A stretch of DNA of 32,561 nucleotides from Faecalicatena contorta (GTDB lineage: Bacteria > Bacillota > Clostridia > Lachnospirales > Lachnospiraceae): NCBI RefSeq assembly GCF_021531995.1, contig NZ_JAFBIZ010000024.1, forward strand, positions 1-32,561, in the 5' to 3' direction. The position numbers and the translations under genes were made by a program. The notes below the pieces were generated by a model. It was not told the DNA's origin, did not search any database, and saw only the letters and a program-made list of their open reading frames with translations. Below are positions 24,057-32,180 of the stretch, one piece after another; the first letter of the stretch is position 1, and each line of letters opens with the position of its first letter.

Positions 24057-25118
24057 CTAAGATCTTAACAGCAGAAGCTGCGATTCCGGAAACTGCAGAT
24101 AATCCGGCATTCCTTTCTTCCGGATGAGCTCCTGACGTTCTTTCTGCACGAACCAGCTAATCGGTGATGCCTCTGCTTCCGGATGATTTTCCGGCTGCAG
24201 GTAATAATTCATTTCAAATGGAAGACTGGCACTTCCACTGATCTTCACGCGGATGCAATTCTCCCTTCGCTCTCCCCAGACCGGCACAAACTCATGCGCT
24301 CGAAATCCCACATGGGTAATCTCTTCTTCGACCTCTCTTTCGGTATGCAGCTCCACACCCCAGTCATCCGCATACATTGTATGCGCATCCACTCTTTTGA
24401 TTCCGGAGATGTTCTTACATCCGGTCAGTCTGGCCGCCGCCACTCTTTGCGGATTCTCGAAGATCTCTTTCGCTCGTCCTGCAATCACTGATTTTCCCTG
24501 ATCCATAATCAGAAGATCTTCACAGAATCGATAGATCTCATCCCGGTTATGGGAGACCAGTATGACCGTGCCCTGATAGTCCGCAAGCATCGCCTCCAGC
24601 TCCCGCTGCAGATGATCCCGTAAAAACATATCCAGAGCTGAAAACGGCTCATCCAGCAGAATGACTTTCGGCTCATATGCCATGATCCTGGCAAGCGCCA
24701 CCCTCTGCTGCTGCCCTCCGGAAAGCTCTCCCGGCAGTCTCTTTTCCAGCCCCTCCAGGCGGAATCTACGCACCATCTCCTGAACCCTTGCTTCTTTTTC
24801 ATTTTTACTTCCATTTACTCCGACAGCAATATTCTTTTCAACCGTCATTGTTGGAAATAACGCATAATTCTGAAATAAATATCCGACATTACGATCCTGC
24901 GGGCGAACATAAAGCTTCTCTTTCGAGCTATAGACCACCTTCCCGTCAAGCTCGATCAGTCCCTGATCCGGCAGTTCGATCCCCGCAACACTTTTCAGTG
25001 TCATACTCTTTCCGCATCCGGAAGCTCCCAGGATTCCGATTCTGGAAGCCTCGCTCTGAAACCGGACATCCAGATGGAAGTTCCCGACTTTTTTCTGAAT
25101 ATCAATCTTTACTCCCAT
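24057..25118 (-). CDS. modC: Molybdate ABC transporter ATP-binding protein
   Basis: A 353-residue ATPase. Walker A is GASGCGKS at 31-38, Q-loop in LFQNYALFP (81-89), signature LSGGQQQR at 132-139, Walker B VILLDEP at 152-158, and the switch His in VSHNRDE. Residues ~230-353 form a regulatory extension that does not obviously contain tandem Mop repeats, though VGFRAHEF recalls the TOBE region of relatives. It powers molybdate (or tungstate) import with ModB and ModA. It starts 3 nt after modB. Sulfate is less likely given the surrounding molybdopterin genes. Confidence 0.92.
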   Translation of the reverse strand: MGVKIDIQKKVGNFHLDVRFQSEASRIGILGASGCGKSMTLKSVAGIELPDQGLIELDGKVVYSSKEKLYVRPQDRNVGYLFQNYALFPTMTVEKNIAVGVNGSKNEKEARVQEMVRRFRLEGLEKRLPGELSGGQQQRVALARIMAYEPKVILLDEPFSALDMFLRDHLQRELEAMLADYQGTVILVSHNRDEIYRFCEDLLIMDQGKSVIAGRAKEIFENPQRVAAARLTGCKNISGIKRVDAHTMYADDWGVELHTEREVEEEITHVGFRAHEFVPVWGERRENCIRVKISGSASLPFEMNYYLQPENHPEAEASPISWFVQKERQELIRKKGMPDYLQFPESQLLLLRS

Positions 25119-25121
25119 CTG

Positions 25122-25817
25122 TTACCACCTCTTGATATGTTTCATTTTTCTGGATGAGATCAGGTTCATAAGTACAATAATGACGAATGCAATGCTGATT
25201 ACGATTGCCACCCAGATTCCGGCCGTCAGATAATCGCCGTCCTGTATGACCATGGCGATCTTCTGGGAGATGGTTCCCGTCTTTCCCGGAATATTTCCCG
25301 CCAGCATGGAGGTCGCCCCATATTCTCCCATCGCACGGGCGAAGGTCAGGATGGTTCCTGACGCGATACCGGGTCCCGCAGTCGGGATGATGACTTTCCA
25401 GAAAATCTCTGTCTCAGACATCCCCAGGGTTCTCCCCGCATAGATCAGATTGACATCAATCTGCTCAAATGCGGCCCTTGCGTTCCGATACATCAGCGGA
25501 AATGCAATGACGGTTGCTGCTATGATACATCCAAGCCACGTCTGCACAACCTTAATGTCAAATGTTTCATATAAGAAGATTCCAAATGGCCTTCTTCTGC
25601 TGAACAAAAGAAGCAGAAAGAAGCCCGCAACCGTCGGTGGCAATACCAGCGGGAGCGTCAGAATTCCGTCAATGACCGCCTTTTTCCCCGGCGGAGCCAT
25701 GATTACTTTTCTGGCTGCAAAGATCCCCAGAAAGAAGGAAATACAGGTTGCCACCACTCCCGTCTTCAATGAGATGATCAAAGGACTGTAGTCCAGATTC
25801 TTTAATATATCTAGCAT
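25122..25817 (-). CDS. modB: Molybdate ABC transporter permease
   Basis: A 231-residue inner-membrane permease with five to six hydrophobic helices. Typical ModB motifs are LPLVLPPTVAGFFLL near 60-75, and the cytoplasmic EAA-like coupling loop with AGRTLGMSETEIFWKVIIP, then AFARAMGEYGA-like TFARAMGEYGATSM. The ATG at 25817 has GGAGGGAGG just upstream; a GTG at 25847 in the same frame would add ten residues with no better site. It lies between modA (36 nt) and modC (3 nt). Confidence 0.95.
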   Translation of the reverse strand: MLDILKNLDYSPLIISLKTGVVATCISFFLGIFAARKVIMAPPGKKAVIDGILTLPLVLPPTVAGFFLLLLFSRRRPFGIFLYETFDIKVVQTWLGCIIAATVIAFPLMYRNARAAFEQIDVNLIYAGRTLGMSETEIFWKVIIPTAGPGIASGTILTFARAMGEYGATSMLAGNIPGKTGTISQKIAMVIQDGDYLTAGIWVAIVISIAFVIIVLMNLISSRKMKHIKRW

Positions 25818-25853
25818 CTTGCTCCTCCCTCCGGCTGCCGCAGGCACCTTGTC

Positions 25854-26714
25854 TTATTCTACGTCTGTATCAAAGTAATATGCGTCAAACACTGCTTTTG
25901 CTTCGTCTGACAGAATGAATGCCAGGAAATCTTCTGCTGCTTTTGTCTGTGCATCATCTGCTTCTGAATTGCTGATCAGAGCGATTGGATAGATGACATT
26001 TCCGGTCAGATCATAACTTACTGTTTCCAGAATCGTAAGATCATCCTCATATCCATAAGTATCAGAATAATATGTAGTTCCGACTTCGCAGGAACCTTCT
26101 ACTACAGCTGAAAGTACTTTACTTACGTTATCCTGTTCGCTGATCTCCACTCCGCCAAGTGCATCGGATACTTCCTGTGTCGTAATAGCTGAGACATCTT
26201 CTACTTCTTCCAGAACGCCGAGGTTTACCAGTGCCTGTCTGGTATACTTTCCAACCGGAACGCTTCCTCCTGCCAGAGCAATGTTTTCTGCTTCACCGAT
26301 ATTCTCAAGTCCGGTTACTTTTGTGTCACTGTCTTTCAATGTTACAACTACAACCTGGTTGTTGACTACATTCGCTCTGGTTCCGTCTACAACAAGTCCG
26401 TCTTCTTCCAGCTGATCCATCTGTTTCTGTGCAGCGGAGAAGAAAATGTCACACTCATATCCTTCTTCGATCTGTGTCATCAATGTTCCGGAGCTGTCTG
26501 CATTATAAGTAATTGTTACTTCCGGATGCTCTTCATTGTACATTTCCGCAAGCTCTGTCATAACCGTATTCAGACTGGCAGCGATAAACACCTGGATTTC
26601 CGTCTGCTCAGCATCTGCAGCTTCCTCTTTGGCGCCGCAGGCCATCATTCCTGCTGCCATTGTGGCTACAAGCAGTGCTGCTGTAAGTCTTTTCATAATC
26701 GTTCTCTTTTTCAT
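25854..26714 (-). CDS. modA: Molybdate-binding lipoprotein
   Basis: A 286-residue substrate-binding protein. The N-terminus is a lipoprotein signal (basic KKRTIMKRL, hydrophobic core, GMMAC with lipid Cys26). The mature part begins with an acidic linker and IQVFIAASLNTVM, the standard ModA opening, whose Ser/Ala residues line the oxyanion pocket. Later motifs include YNADSSGTLMTQIEEG and DIFFSAAQKQMDQL. It captures molybdate or tungstate outside the cell. GGAAAG precedes the ATG at 26714; upstream in-frame starts would place the signal peptide internally. The gap after the MOSC-MogA gene is 55 nt. Confidence 0.95.
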   Translation of the reverse strand: MKKRTIMKRLTAALLVATMAAGMMACGAKEEAADAEQTEIQVFIAASLNTVMTELAEMYNEEHPEVTITYNADSSGTLMTQIEEGYECDIFFSAAQKQMDQLEEDGLVVDGTRANVVNNQVVVVTLKDSDTKVTGLENIGEAENIALAGGSVPVGKYTRQALVNLGVLEEVEDVSAITTQEVSDALGGVEISEQDNVSKVLSAVVEGSCEVGTTYYSDTYGYEDDLTILETVSYDLTGNVIYPIALISNSEADDAQTKAAEDFLAFILSDEAKAVFDAYYFDTDVE

Positions 26715-26769
26715 CTTTTTTCTTTCCGATAAAACTGTCTGAATGGTTCTGATCCACATGTAAATGTGA

Positions 26770-27705
26770 TTACTTTCTCGCACATTCTCCCTCACTGCCC
26801 CTTAAGATTCCCAGTCCGTGCGGAAGCTCAGGGAGAAGATATTCCAGAGTTTCCTGTACTGCTTTGGGGCTTCCCGGCAGATTGACAATCAATGTACTCT
26901 TACGAATTCCTGATTCTGCCCGGCTGAACATTGCTCTTGGAGTAATGCTCATAGAATATCCCCGAATGGCATCTGCAATTCCTCTTGCCATTCGGTCGCA
27001 CACTGCAATCGTCGCTTCCGGTGTAATATCACGTGCGGAGAATCCGGTTCCTCCGGTCGTAAGGATCAGATTCACCTGTCTCTGATCAGCCAGACGGATC
27101 ATCTGACGTTCCAGAGGCACTCTCTCATCCGGCAGAAGAAACGTCTCTACGATCTCGTAACCGGCATCCTGCAGCAACTCACAGATCAGCGGTCCGCTTT
27201 TATCTTCCCGCTCTCCCGCATATCCTTTGTCGCTTAAGGTAATCACCGCAGCCGTATAAGGTCTGTCAGGGGCCGGAGGAATCAGCTCCACCGGGTCACC
27301 TTTTCGAATCACTCCGCCACAGAGCACTTTGGTAAATACTCCTTCTCTTGGCATGATACAGTCTCCCATTTTCTTATAGATCTCGCAGTGGCTGTGACAT
27401 TCCTTCCCGATCTGCGTCAGTTCCAGAATGACTTCGCCAATCTGAAATCTGGTTCCTACGGCAAGGTTTCGAAGATCGAATCCTTCGATGATCAGATTTT
27501 CTCCAAATGCTCCAAATTCCACATCGGCTCCTTTTCTGCGGAATTCCTCTATTTTCTCGACTGCAAGCAGACTGATCTGACGATGCCACTTGCCGCCGTG
27601 TGCGTCTCCTTCAATTCCCCAGTCCACAAGCACTCTTGCTTCGGGGATCTCTTTCTTCTGCGTCCCGCGTTTTTCGCTGATGCAGATGGCTTTTAATTCT
27701 CCCAT
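26770..27705 (-). CDS. MOSC-MogA fusion protein
   Basis: A 311-residue two-domain protein. Residues ~1-145 form a MOSC domain (IEGDAHGGKWHRQISLL, GAFGENLIIEG, and Cys103/Cys107 in KECHSHC), a fold that binds molybdopterin and sulfur. Residues ~150-305 form a MogA/MoaB domain (AVITLSDKGYAGEREDKSG, TTGGTGFSARD at 216-226, NLPGSPKA), which adenylates molybdopterin before metal insertion. MogA proteins are normally about 170-195 residues alone. The fusion may hand molybdopterin between domains; MOSC could load or swap a terminal sulfur/selenium ligand, by inference. It starts 4 nt after moaA. Confidence 0.92.
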   Translation of the reverse strand: MGELKAICISEKRGTQKKEIPEARVLVDWGIEGDAHGGKWHRQISLLAVEKIEEFRRKGADVEFGAFGENLIIEGFDLRNLAVGTRFQIGEVILELTQIGKECHSHCEIYKKMGDCIMPREGVFTKVLCGGVIRKGDPVELIPPAPDRPYTAAVITLSDKGYAGEREDKSGPLICELLQDAGYEIVETFLLPDERVPLERQMIRLADQRQVNLILTTGGTGFSARDITPEATIAVCDRMARGIADAIRGYSMSITPRAMFSRAESGIRKSTLIVNLPGSPKAVQETLEYLLPELPHGLGILRGSEGECARK

Positions 27706-27709
27706 ATTA

Positions 27710-28675
27710 TTATCCTCCTATGGATGACATTTCCTGTGTTTCCGTTATCATATCCCGCTCCTCGAACCGATGTACCGCCGGTTTGTTCTGAATGGCAGTT
27801 TCCAGAAGTTCTCTTACTTTCTGTGTATCCTTTGCCCTCAGCGCATCTCTTACAGAGATCCGGTCCTCAAAGCACAGGCAGGATTTGATGTCTCCTGTGG
27901 ATGTCACGCGGATCCGGTTGCAGTACTGACAGAACTTTCCATGAATTGCACTGATGAATCCGATACTTCCCTGATATCCGGGCACCCGGTAATACACCGC
28001 CGGGCCATTGCCATGAATTCTGTCATCCTTCTCAAGTGGTCCATACTGCATTTCCAACTGTCGAAGGATCTCCTCATTGGCGATCGATTCATACTTTTTC
28101 CCGTATCCGATCGGCATCATCTCAATAAACCGGACATCCAGTCTGCGTTCCTTTGCAAGGGATGCAAGCTCCGGCCATTCCTCTTCATTTTTCCCCTTCT
28201 GAAGAACCGCATTTACCTTCAGCGGAATCTGATACTGAAACGCCGCATCCAGTCCTTCCAGTACCCGATGCAGTTCATCTCTTCCGGTGATCTCCCGAAA
28301 ATGCTGCGGATTCAATGTATCCAGGCTGACATTCACCGCATCCAGTCCGTTTTCTTTCAGTTCTCTGGCATATTCCGCAAGATATACGCCATTGGTCGTA
28401 AGTGTTACCTGCTCAATCCCGGGAACCCGCTTCAGCATTCCTACAAGGGATGGGCAGCCTTTTCTTACAAGCGGTTCGCCGCCGGTGACTTTAATTCTTC
28501 GAATTCCCAGTTCTGCCGCTTCTCTTACCAGAAGCTCCAGTTCTTCATAGGTCAGGATCTCTTCCATCGGAATCCAGGAAATCCCATCGGGCATACAATA
28601 CCGGCAGCGCAGATTACATCTATCCGTGATCGAAATCCTCATATAATTGATGTTTCTTCCATGTCCGTCCAGCAT
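27710..28675 (-). CDS. moaA: GTP 3',8-cyclase MoaA
   Basis: A 321-residue radical SAM enzyme that starts molybdopterin synthesis from GTP. The N-terminal cluster ligands are Cys20, Cys24 and Cys27 (CNLRCRYC), followed by KVTGGEPLVR (62-71). The C-terminal cluster, which binds GTP, uses Cys249, Cys252 and Cys266 (C-x2-C-x13-C). The protein ends in the essential Gly-Gly tail (SSIGG). All catalytic landmarks are intact and the length is standard. It lies 65 nt downstream of the XdhC-family gene and 4 nt upstream of the MOSC-MogA gene. Confidence 0.97.
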   Translation of the reverse strand: MLDGHGRNINYMRISITDRCNLRCRYCMPDGISWIPMEEILTYEELELLVREAAELGIRRIKVTGGEPLVRKGCPSLVGMLKRVPGIEQVTLTTNGVYLAEYARELKENGLDAVNVSLDTLNPQHFREITGRDELHRVLEGLDAAFQYQIPLKVNAVLQKGKNEEEWPELASLAKERRLDVRFIEMMPIGYGKKYESIANEEILRQLEMQYGPLEKDDRIHGNGPAVYYRVPGYQGSIGFISAIHGKFCQYCNRIRVTSTGDIKSCLCFEDRISVRDALRAKDTQKVRELLETAIQNKPAVHRFEERDMITETQEMSSIGG

Positions 28676-28740
28676 TCCTGTATCTTTCCTTTCATATTTA
28701 TATCAATCAGACATTTGCAAACTTGTCTCGCGGTTACCTG

Positions 28741-29769
28741 CTATATCAATTCCAGCAATACACGGATCACTCCACCACAGATCATACCTTCTTCTTCCGC
28801 ATCTTCTCCTGTCATATCTACCTGACAGATACGAACCTCCGGCTTTCCCTGCGAAGCCATGGCAAGTGCCTTCTGCACCACTTTAGCCTCCATACAGCCT
28901 CCGCCGATTGTTCCGACACATCTTCCGTCCCGAAGGATCAGCATCTTCGTTCCGACCGTTCGCGGTGCGGAGCCCTTTCTGGATACGATCGTCGCAAGCA
29001 CTTTTCGTCCGGTATCCGTCCCCCGATCCATAATCGCTCTCAGGATTTCTTTTGTATATCCGCCGGAACGTTGCTTTCGGTTTTTCACTTCTATGATCTC
29101 TGCCATGATGGCAACTGCGATCTCCACCGGTGTCTCGGCCTTGATATCCAGGCCGATCGGAGTATAGACACCATCCAGCACCTCCGGATTGATCCCTTTT
29201 TCCTTCAGCGTCTCTATTACCATTCTGGTTCTTCTGCGACTTCCGATCATGCCGATATAGGCATGTTCCTTCTGTGCGATCTTCTCCAGACAGATCTGAT
29301 CATATCGATGTCCTCTGGTCACAACCACAAAATACGTTCCCGCATCCCCCGCAACCTTTTCCAACCCTTCTTCGAAAGGTTCACAGATCACCTGTGTTGC
29401 TCCTGCACGTCTTGCATGGTCTGCATAAGTCGGACGGTCTTCCAGAACCGTCACTTCACAGCCCATCATCACGCCCAGCATGATCACCGGGATAGATACA
29501 TGTCCTCCGCCACAGATGACAATCTTCGTATCTTCTCCCAACACATCACAGAACACCTGCGACTCTCCCAGATCGATAAGTCCACCTTCCGTAAGTCCCT
29601 CGATCTCTGTTGGATATTGCCGGAAAAAACCATTTTCTCTGCTTTCCCAGACTATTTTTCCATCCACTGCCAACACTTTTTCTGCCGGGATCTTCTCATC
29701 CAGAACTGTAAGAACCATTCTCCGTGTGTTCGAAGCGGTCTGCTCCATCGCTTCAAATAACGTTCTCAT
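28741..29769 (-). CDS. XdhC/CoxI-family maturation factor with unusual domain order
   Basis: A 342-residue member of the family that protects and sulfurates (or selenates) the molybdenum cofactor and loads it into xanthine-dehydrogenase-type enzymes. A short N-terminal region (1-80) resembles a reduced CoxI-like segment. Residues ~82-230 form the Rossmann domain (VICGGGHVS at 84-92, IGSRRR near 175). The true XdhC/CoxI motifs come last: GSAPRTVGTKML at 266-277, GTIGGGCME at 286-294, and GMICGG at 328-333. Usual XdhC has the CoxI part first. It should act with YqeB/YqeC on the hydroxylase. Ten nt separate it from the MoeA-like gene. Confidence 0.88.
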   Translation of the reverse strand: MRTLFEAMEQTASNTRRMVLTVLDEKIPAEKVLAVDGKIVWESRENGFFRQYPTEIEGLTEGGLIDLGESQVFCDVLGEDTKIVICGGGHVSIPVIMLGVMMGCEVTVLEDRPTYADHARRAGATQVICEPFEEGLEKVAGDAGTYFVVVTRGHRYDQICLEKIAQKEHAYIGMIGSRRRTRMVIETLKEKGINPEVLDGVYTPIGLDIKAETPVEIAVAIMAEIIEVKNRKQRSGGYTKEILRAIMDRGTDTGRKVLATIVSRKGSAPRTVGTKMLILRDGRCVGTIGGGCMEAKVVQKALAMASQGKPEVRICQVDMTGEDAEEEGMICGGVIRVLLELI

Positions 29770-29779
29770 TCCGGTTCAC

Positions 29780-30805
29780 CTATCTTCCCTTTCCAAAACC
29801 GCAGTTTGGGAATGTACAGACCGGACAGGACAGGCACAGTCCGCCCTGCCCCAGACCATTCAGATCCTCTGCTGTCAGTTTTTCTCCACTTATGATTCTT
29901 GGAAGGACCAGATCGAAGATCGTTCTCTTCGAATACATGACACAGCCCGGAAGTCCCATGACCGGGATATCCCCCTGGTAATATGCCAGCAGGAACATCG
30001 CTCCCGGAAGCACCGGTGCTCCATACGTCACGATATCGGCGCCTGTGTTCCGGATCGCAAGCGGAGTGCGGTCATCCGGATCCACACTCATGCCGCCTGT
30101 ACAGATCACCATGTCACAGCCCTTGACAAGCATCTCTTCAATCGCTCCGGTAATCATTCTGTGATCATCATCACAGATCACCTGCTCGGCCTCTGTAATT
30201 CCATACTCTGCAAGCTTCTCCCGAATCACCGGGGTAAATGTATCCTGAATCCGTCCCTTGTATACTTCACTTCCTGTTGTAACAATCCCGACTTTTTTCT
30301 TTCCGTAAGGCAGAATCTGAAAGATCGGCTCCTCTCCTGCAACCTCTTCTGCCTTCTTCATCTTGTCCTCGTGAATCACCAGAGGAATGACTCTGGTACC
30401 TGCAATCTTATCTCCTTTTCTGACCGGGAAATTCCCATGGCGACTGGCAATCATCATCTCACCCAGTGAATTGATGCGATTCAACTTTTCAACATCAATC
30501 TTCAGCACACCATCGATATCTGCAATCAGTTCAATCTTTCCCTCTTTCACTTCCGATGGATGCATACCGTTACCCTGACAGATCCTTCGAAGAATCTCCG
30601 CAGCTTCATTTTCATGCAGCATTCCTTCTTCTTTTTCCCAGATATACAGATTTTCCTTTCCCACAGACAGAAGAACCGGTATATCTTCCTCGGTCACCAC
30701 ATGCCCTTTCCGAAATACCGCATCCTTTGTCACTCCTTTTATGATCTGTGTAATATCGTGACACAATACCTGTCCAACTGCATCCTCTGTTTTTACCAGC
30801 TTCAT
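29780..30805 (-). CDS. MoeA-like molybdopterin-binding protein with a cysteine tail
   Basis: A 341-residue protein. The N-terminal ~150 residues resemble MoeA domain regions (VKTEDAVGQVLCHD, FRKGHVV, FPVRKGDKIAG). The MoCF-type domain follows (VGIVTTGSEVYKG, ICTGGMSVDPDD, VMGLPGCVMY). MoeA inserts molybdenum into adenylylated molybdopterin. The last 18 residues are odd: Cys324, Cys327, Cys330 and Cys335 in C-x2-C-x2-C-x4-C, like an iron-sulfur or metal site. Start: the ATG at 30805 has AAAGGAG 11 nt upstream; a frame open to 30859 has no good site. First gene of the molybdenum operon. Confidence 0.88.
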   Translation of the reverse strand: MKLVKTEDAVGQVLCHDITQIIKGVTKDAVFRKGHVVTEEDIPVLLSVGKENLYIWEKEEGMLHENEAAEILRRICQGNGMHPSEVKEGKIELIADIDGVLKIDVEKLNRINSLGEMMIASRHGNFPVRKGDKIAGTRVIPLVIHEDKMKKAEEVAGEEPIFQILPYGKKKVGIVTTGSEVYKGRIQDTFTPVIREKLAEYGITEAEQVICDDDHRMITGAIEEMLVKGCDMVICTGGMSVDPDDRTPLAIRNTGADIVTYGAPVLPGAMFLLAYYQGDIPVMGLPGCVMYSKRTIFDLVLPRIISGEKLTAEDLNGLGQGGLCLSCPVCTFPNCGFGKGR

Positions 30806-30980
30806 CTTTCTTCCATCTCCTTTATCCGTTCCCATTTCAACGATAATTACTTGATCCAATATAAAAACTTACTATAAATAGAAAAGGAACTGCTATAACA
30901 TCCCTGGCCATCCGATACGATACCATGAACTTACCACAATTCCTCTTAACTCTCTTTTTACGGCCAACATCAGTATAGCA
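30806..30980 (-). promoter_or_regulatory. Promoter and long leader of the molybdenum operon
   Basis: TGCTATACT (extended -10) is read on the minus strand at 30972-30980, giving a leader of roughly 160 nt before the ATG at 30805. The leader starts with TTGGCC, which can pair with GGCCA about 55 nt further on, enclosing mixed sequence. This is room enough for a cofactor-sensing RNA, but I cannot match it to the Moco motif by eye. Confidence 0.4.
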
Positions 30981-31033
30981 AAAACAGATGCTATTATATG
31001 TTGTCCAGACAACTTTTTTGCTTTTTCTATCCC

Positions 31034-31861
31034 TTATTTTTCATCCTTTTTTCTCAGATAAAGGAACCAGTATACACATCCTACACAGATGCCTCCCCCA
31101 ATGATATTTCCAATTGTTACCGGAATCAGATTCGTCCCCAGAAAATGTCCCCATGTAATCACATCCAGATTCACGCCTGCTTCAGAAGCCGCCTGCGCAT
31201 ATTCCGGAATTCCTTTGGCGAACAGCCCTGCACCTATGTAATACATATTGGCTACGCTGTGCTCAAATCCGCAGACAACGAAGATCATGATCGGGAAAAA
31301 CAGACCGATAATCTTGCCCGCTACATCTTTGGCTGCGAAAGACACCCATACAGCGATGCACACAAGAAAATTACAGAAAATCCCACGGATCAGTGCATCT
31401 GTAAAGCCAAGCGTACACTTTCCCGCTGCTGTAGAGATTACTGATACTGCCATCCCATTGTCAAACAGGCTGATCTGATGCGAATATACGATCCCTGCCG
31501 CCACCAGAATCCCCCCGATAAAATTGCCGACATATACTACAACCCAGTTTTTCAGCATTTCGGACAACCTGATCTCCTTCTCCAGAAGTGGAATCGTAAG
31601 CAGACAGTTGCCGGTAAAAAGCTCACTTCCTGCCAGAAGCACCATGGTAAGACCTCCCGGGAAGATGCATGCCCCCATCAGCTTCCCGACAGATGCAGGC
31701 TGCACACCGACAGCGGCTGTCGTTGCACCCACACCGCCAAGCGCAATAAATGCACCTGCCATGACTGCCAGAAGCAGCATCTTTGGGATCGGCGTATTGA
31801 CCTTGCCCTTTCCGACATTGATATAGTTTCTCGCAATTTCAGCCGGTGAAAAAAGATTCAT
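31034..31861 (-). CDS. Formate/nitrite transporter (FNT) family channel
   Basis: A 275-residue membrane protein with six hydrophobic segments and the FNT landmarks. LAGSELFTGN near residue 76 is the broken-helix signature. AAKDVAGK near 175 holds the conserved Lys, and FEHSVANMY near 198 the pore His. Members move formate, nitrite or hydrosulfide. With no nitrite reductase nearby, formate is the better guess for a fermenter, and molybdenum genes next door would suit a formate dehydrogenase elsewhere; both are inference. AGGGGG precedes the start at 31861. It has its own promoter, and no gene lies in the 173 nt between it and the molybdenum operon. Confidence 0.95.
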   Translation of the reverse strand: MNLFSPAEIARNYINVGKGKVNTPIPKMLLLAVMAGAFIALGGVGATTAAVGVQPASVGKLMGACIFPGGLTMVLLAGSELFTGNCLLTIPLLEKEIRLSEMLKNWVVVYVGNFIGGILVAAGIVYSHQISLFDNGMAVSVISTAAGKCTLGFTDALIRGIFCNFLVCIAVWVSFAAKDVAGKIIGLFFPIMIFVVCGFEHSVANMYYIGAGLFAKGIPEYAQAASEAGVNLDVITWGHFLGTNLIPVTIGNIIGGGICVGCVYWFLYLRKKDEK

Positions 31862-31878
31862 CTTTACATTCCCCCTGT

Positions 31879-31884
31879 ATTATA
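31879..31884 (-). promoter_or_regulatory. Candidate -10 element of the FNT gene
   Basis: TATAAT on the minus strand about 18 nt before the start codon, with a poor -35. The implied leader is very short but still holds AGGGGG. Confidence 0.4.
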
Positions 31885-32040
31885 ATTTCTTCTTTTTCAT
31901 ACTGTATATTGTAGAAGAACCAGAACAGTTTTACAAGAGCATCTTCCATAGCATTTCCATTATCTATAAATGACCTTTTATATGGAAATATGTCATGGAG
32001 CAGCTGATCAGACAGCCATACCGGCTTTTCATAAAATTGA

Positions 32041-32070
32041 AAAAAACCTTCCACGCCGGAAGGTTTTTTT
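32041..32070. terminator. Bidirectional intrinsic terminator downstream of ridA
   Basis: CCTTCC (32047-32052) and GGAAGG (32058-32063) around a 5-nt loop, with six A on the left and seven T on the right, so it works on either strand. On the minus strand it ends the RidA transcript ahead of the FNT promoter. Confidence 0.85.
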
Positions 32071-32080
32071 ACCAATCTTT

Positions 32081-32179
32081 TTATCTCTTTATTTGTTTTT
32101 TAATACTCCCCGCATGTCTTCTATCACATGCCGCAAGCACTCCGGCGACAGGTACCAGTTTTATCAACATATCCATCAT
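32081..32179 (-). other. Doubtful small reading frame after ridA
   Basis: A 32-residue frame starts 1 nt after the RidA stop: hydrophobic DMLIKLVPVAGVLAAC, then basic DRRHAGSIKKQIKR. The first part recalls the N-terminus of membrane pyrophosphatases, then similarity stops, so it could be a relic or a chance frame. The upstream site AAAGAGAAC is weak. The rest of the 319-nt gap holds only the terminator and the FNT promoter. Confidence 0.2.
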
Positions 32180-32180
32180 C

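Noticed and set aside
27770-29760. Plus-strand frames of about 350 codons opposite moaA and the XdhC-family gene
   Set aside because: Both lie over well-recognised minus-strand genes and give low-complexity, unrecognisable proteins.
31839-32075. 78-codon minus-strand frame between ridA and the FNT gene
   Set aside because: It runs through the terminator and overlaps the start of the FNT gene; composition is that of intergenic DNA.
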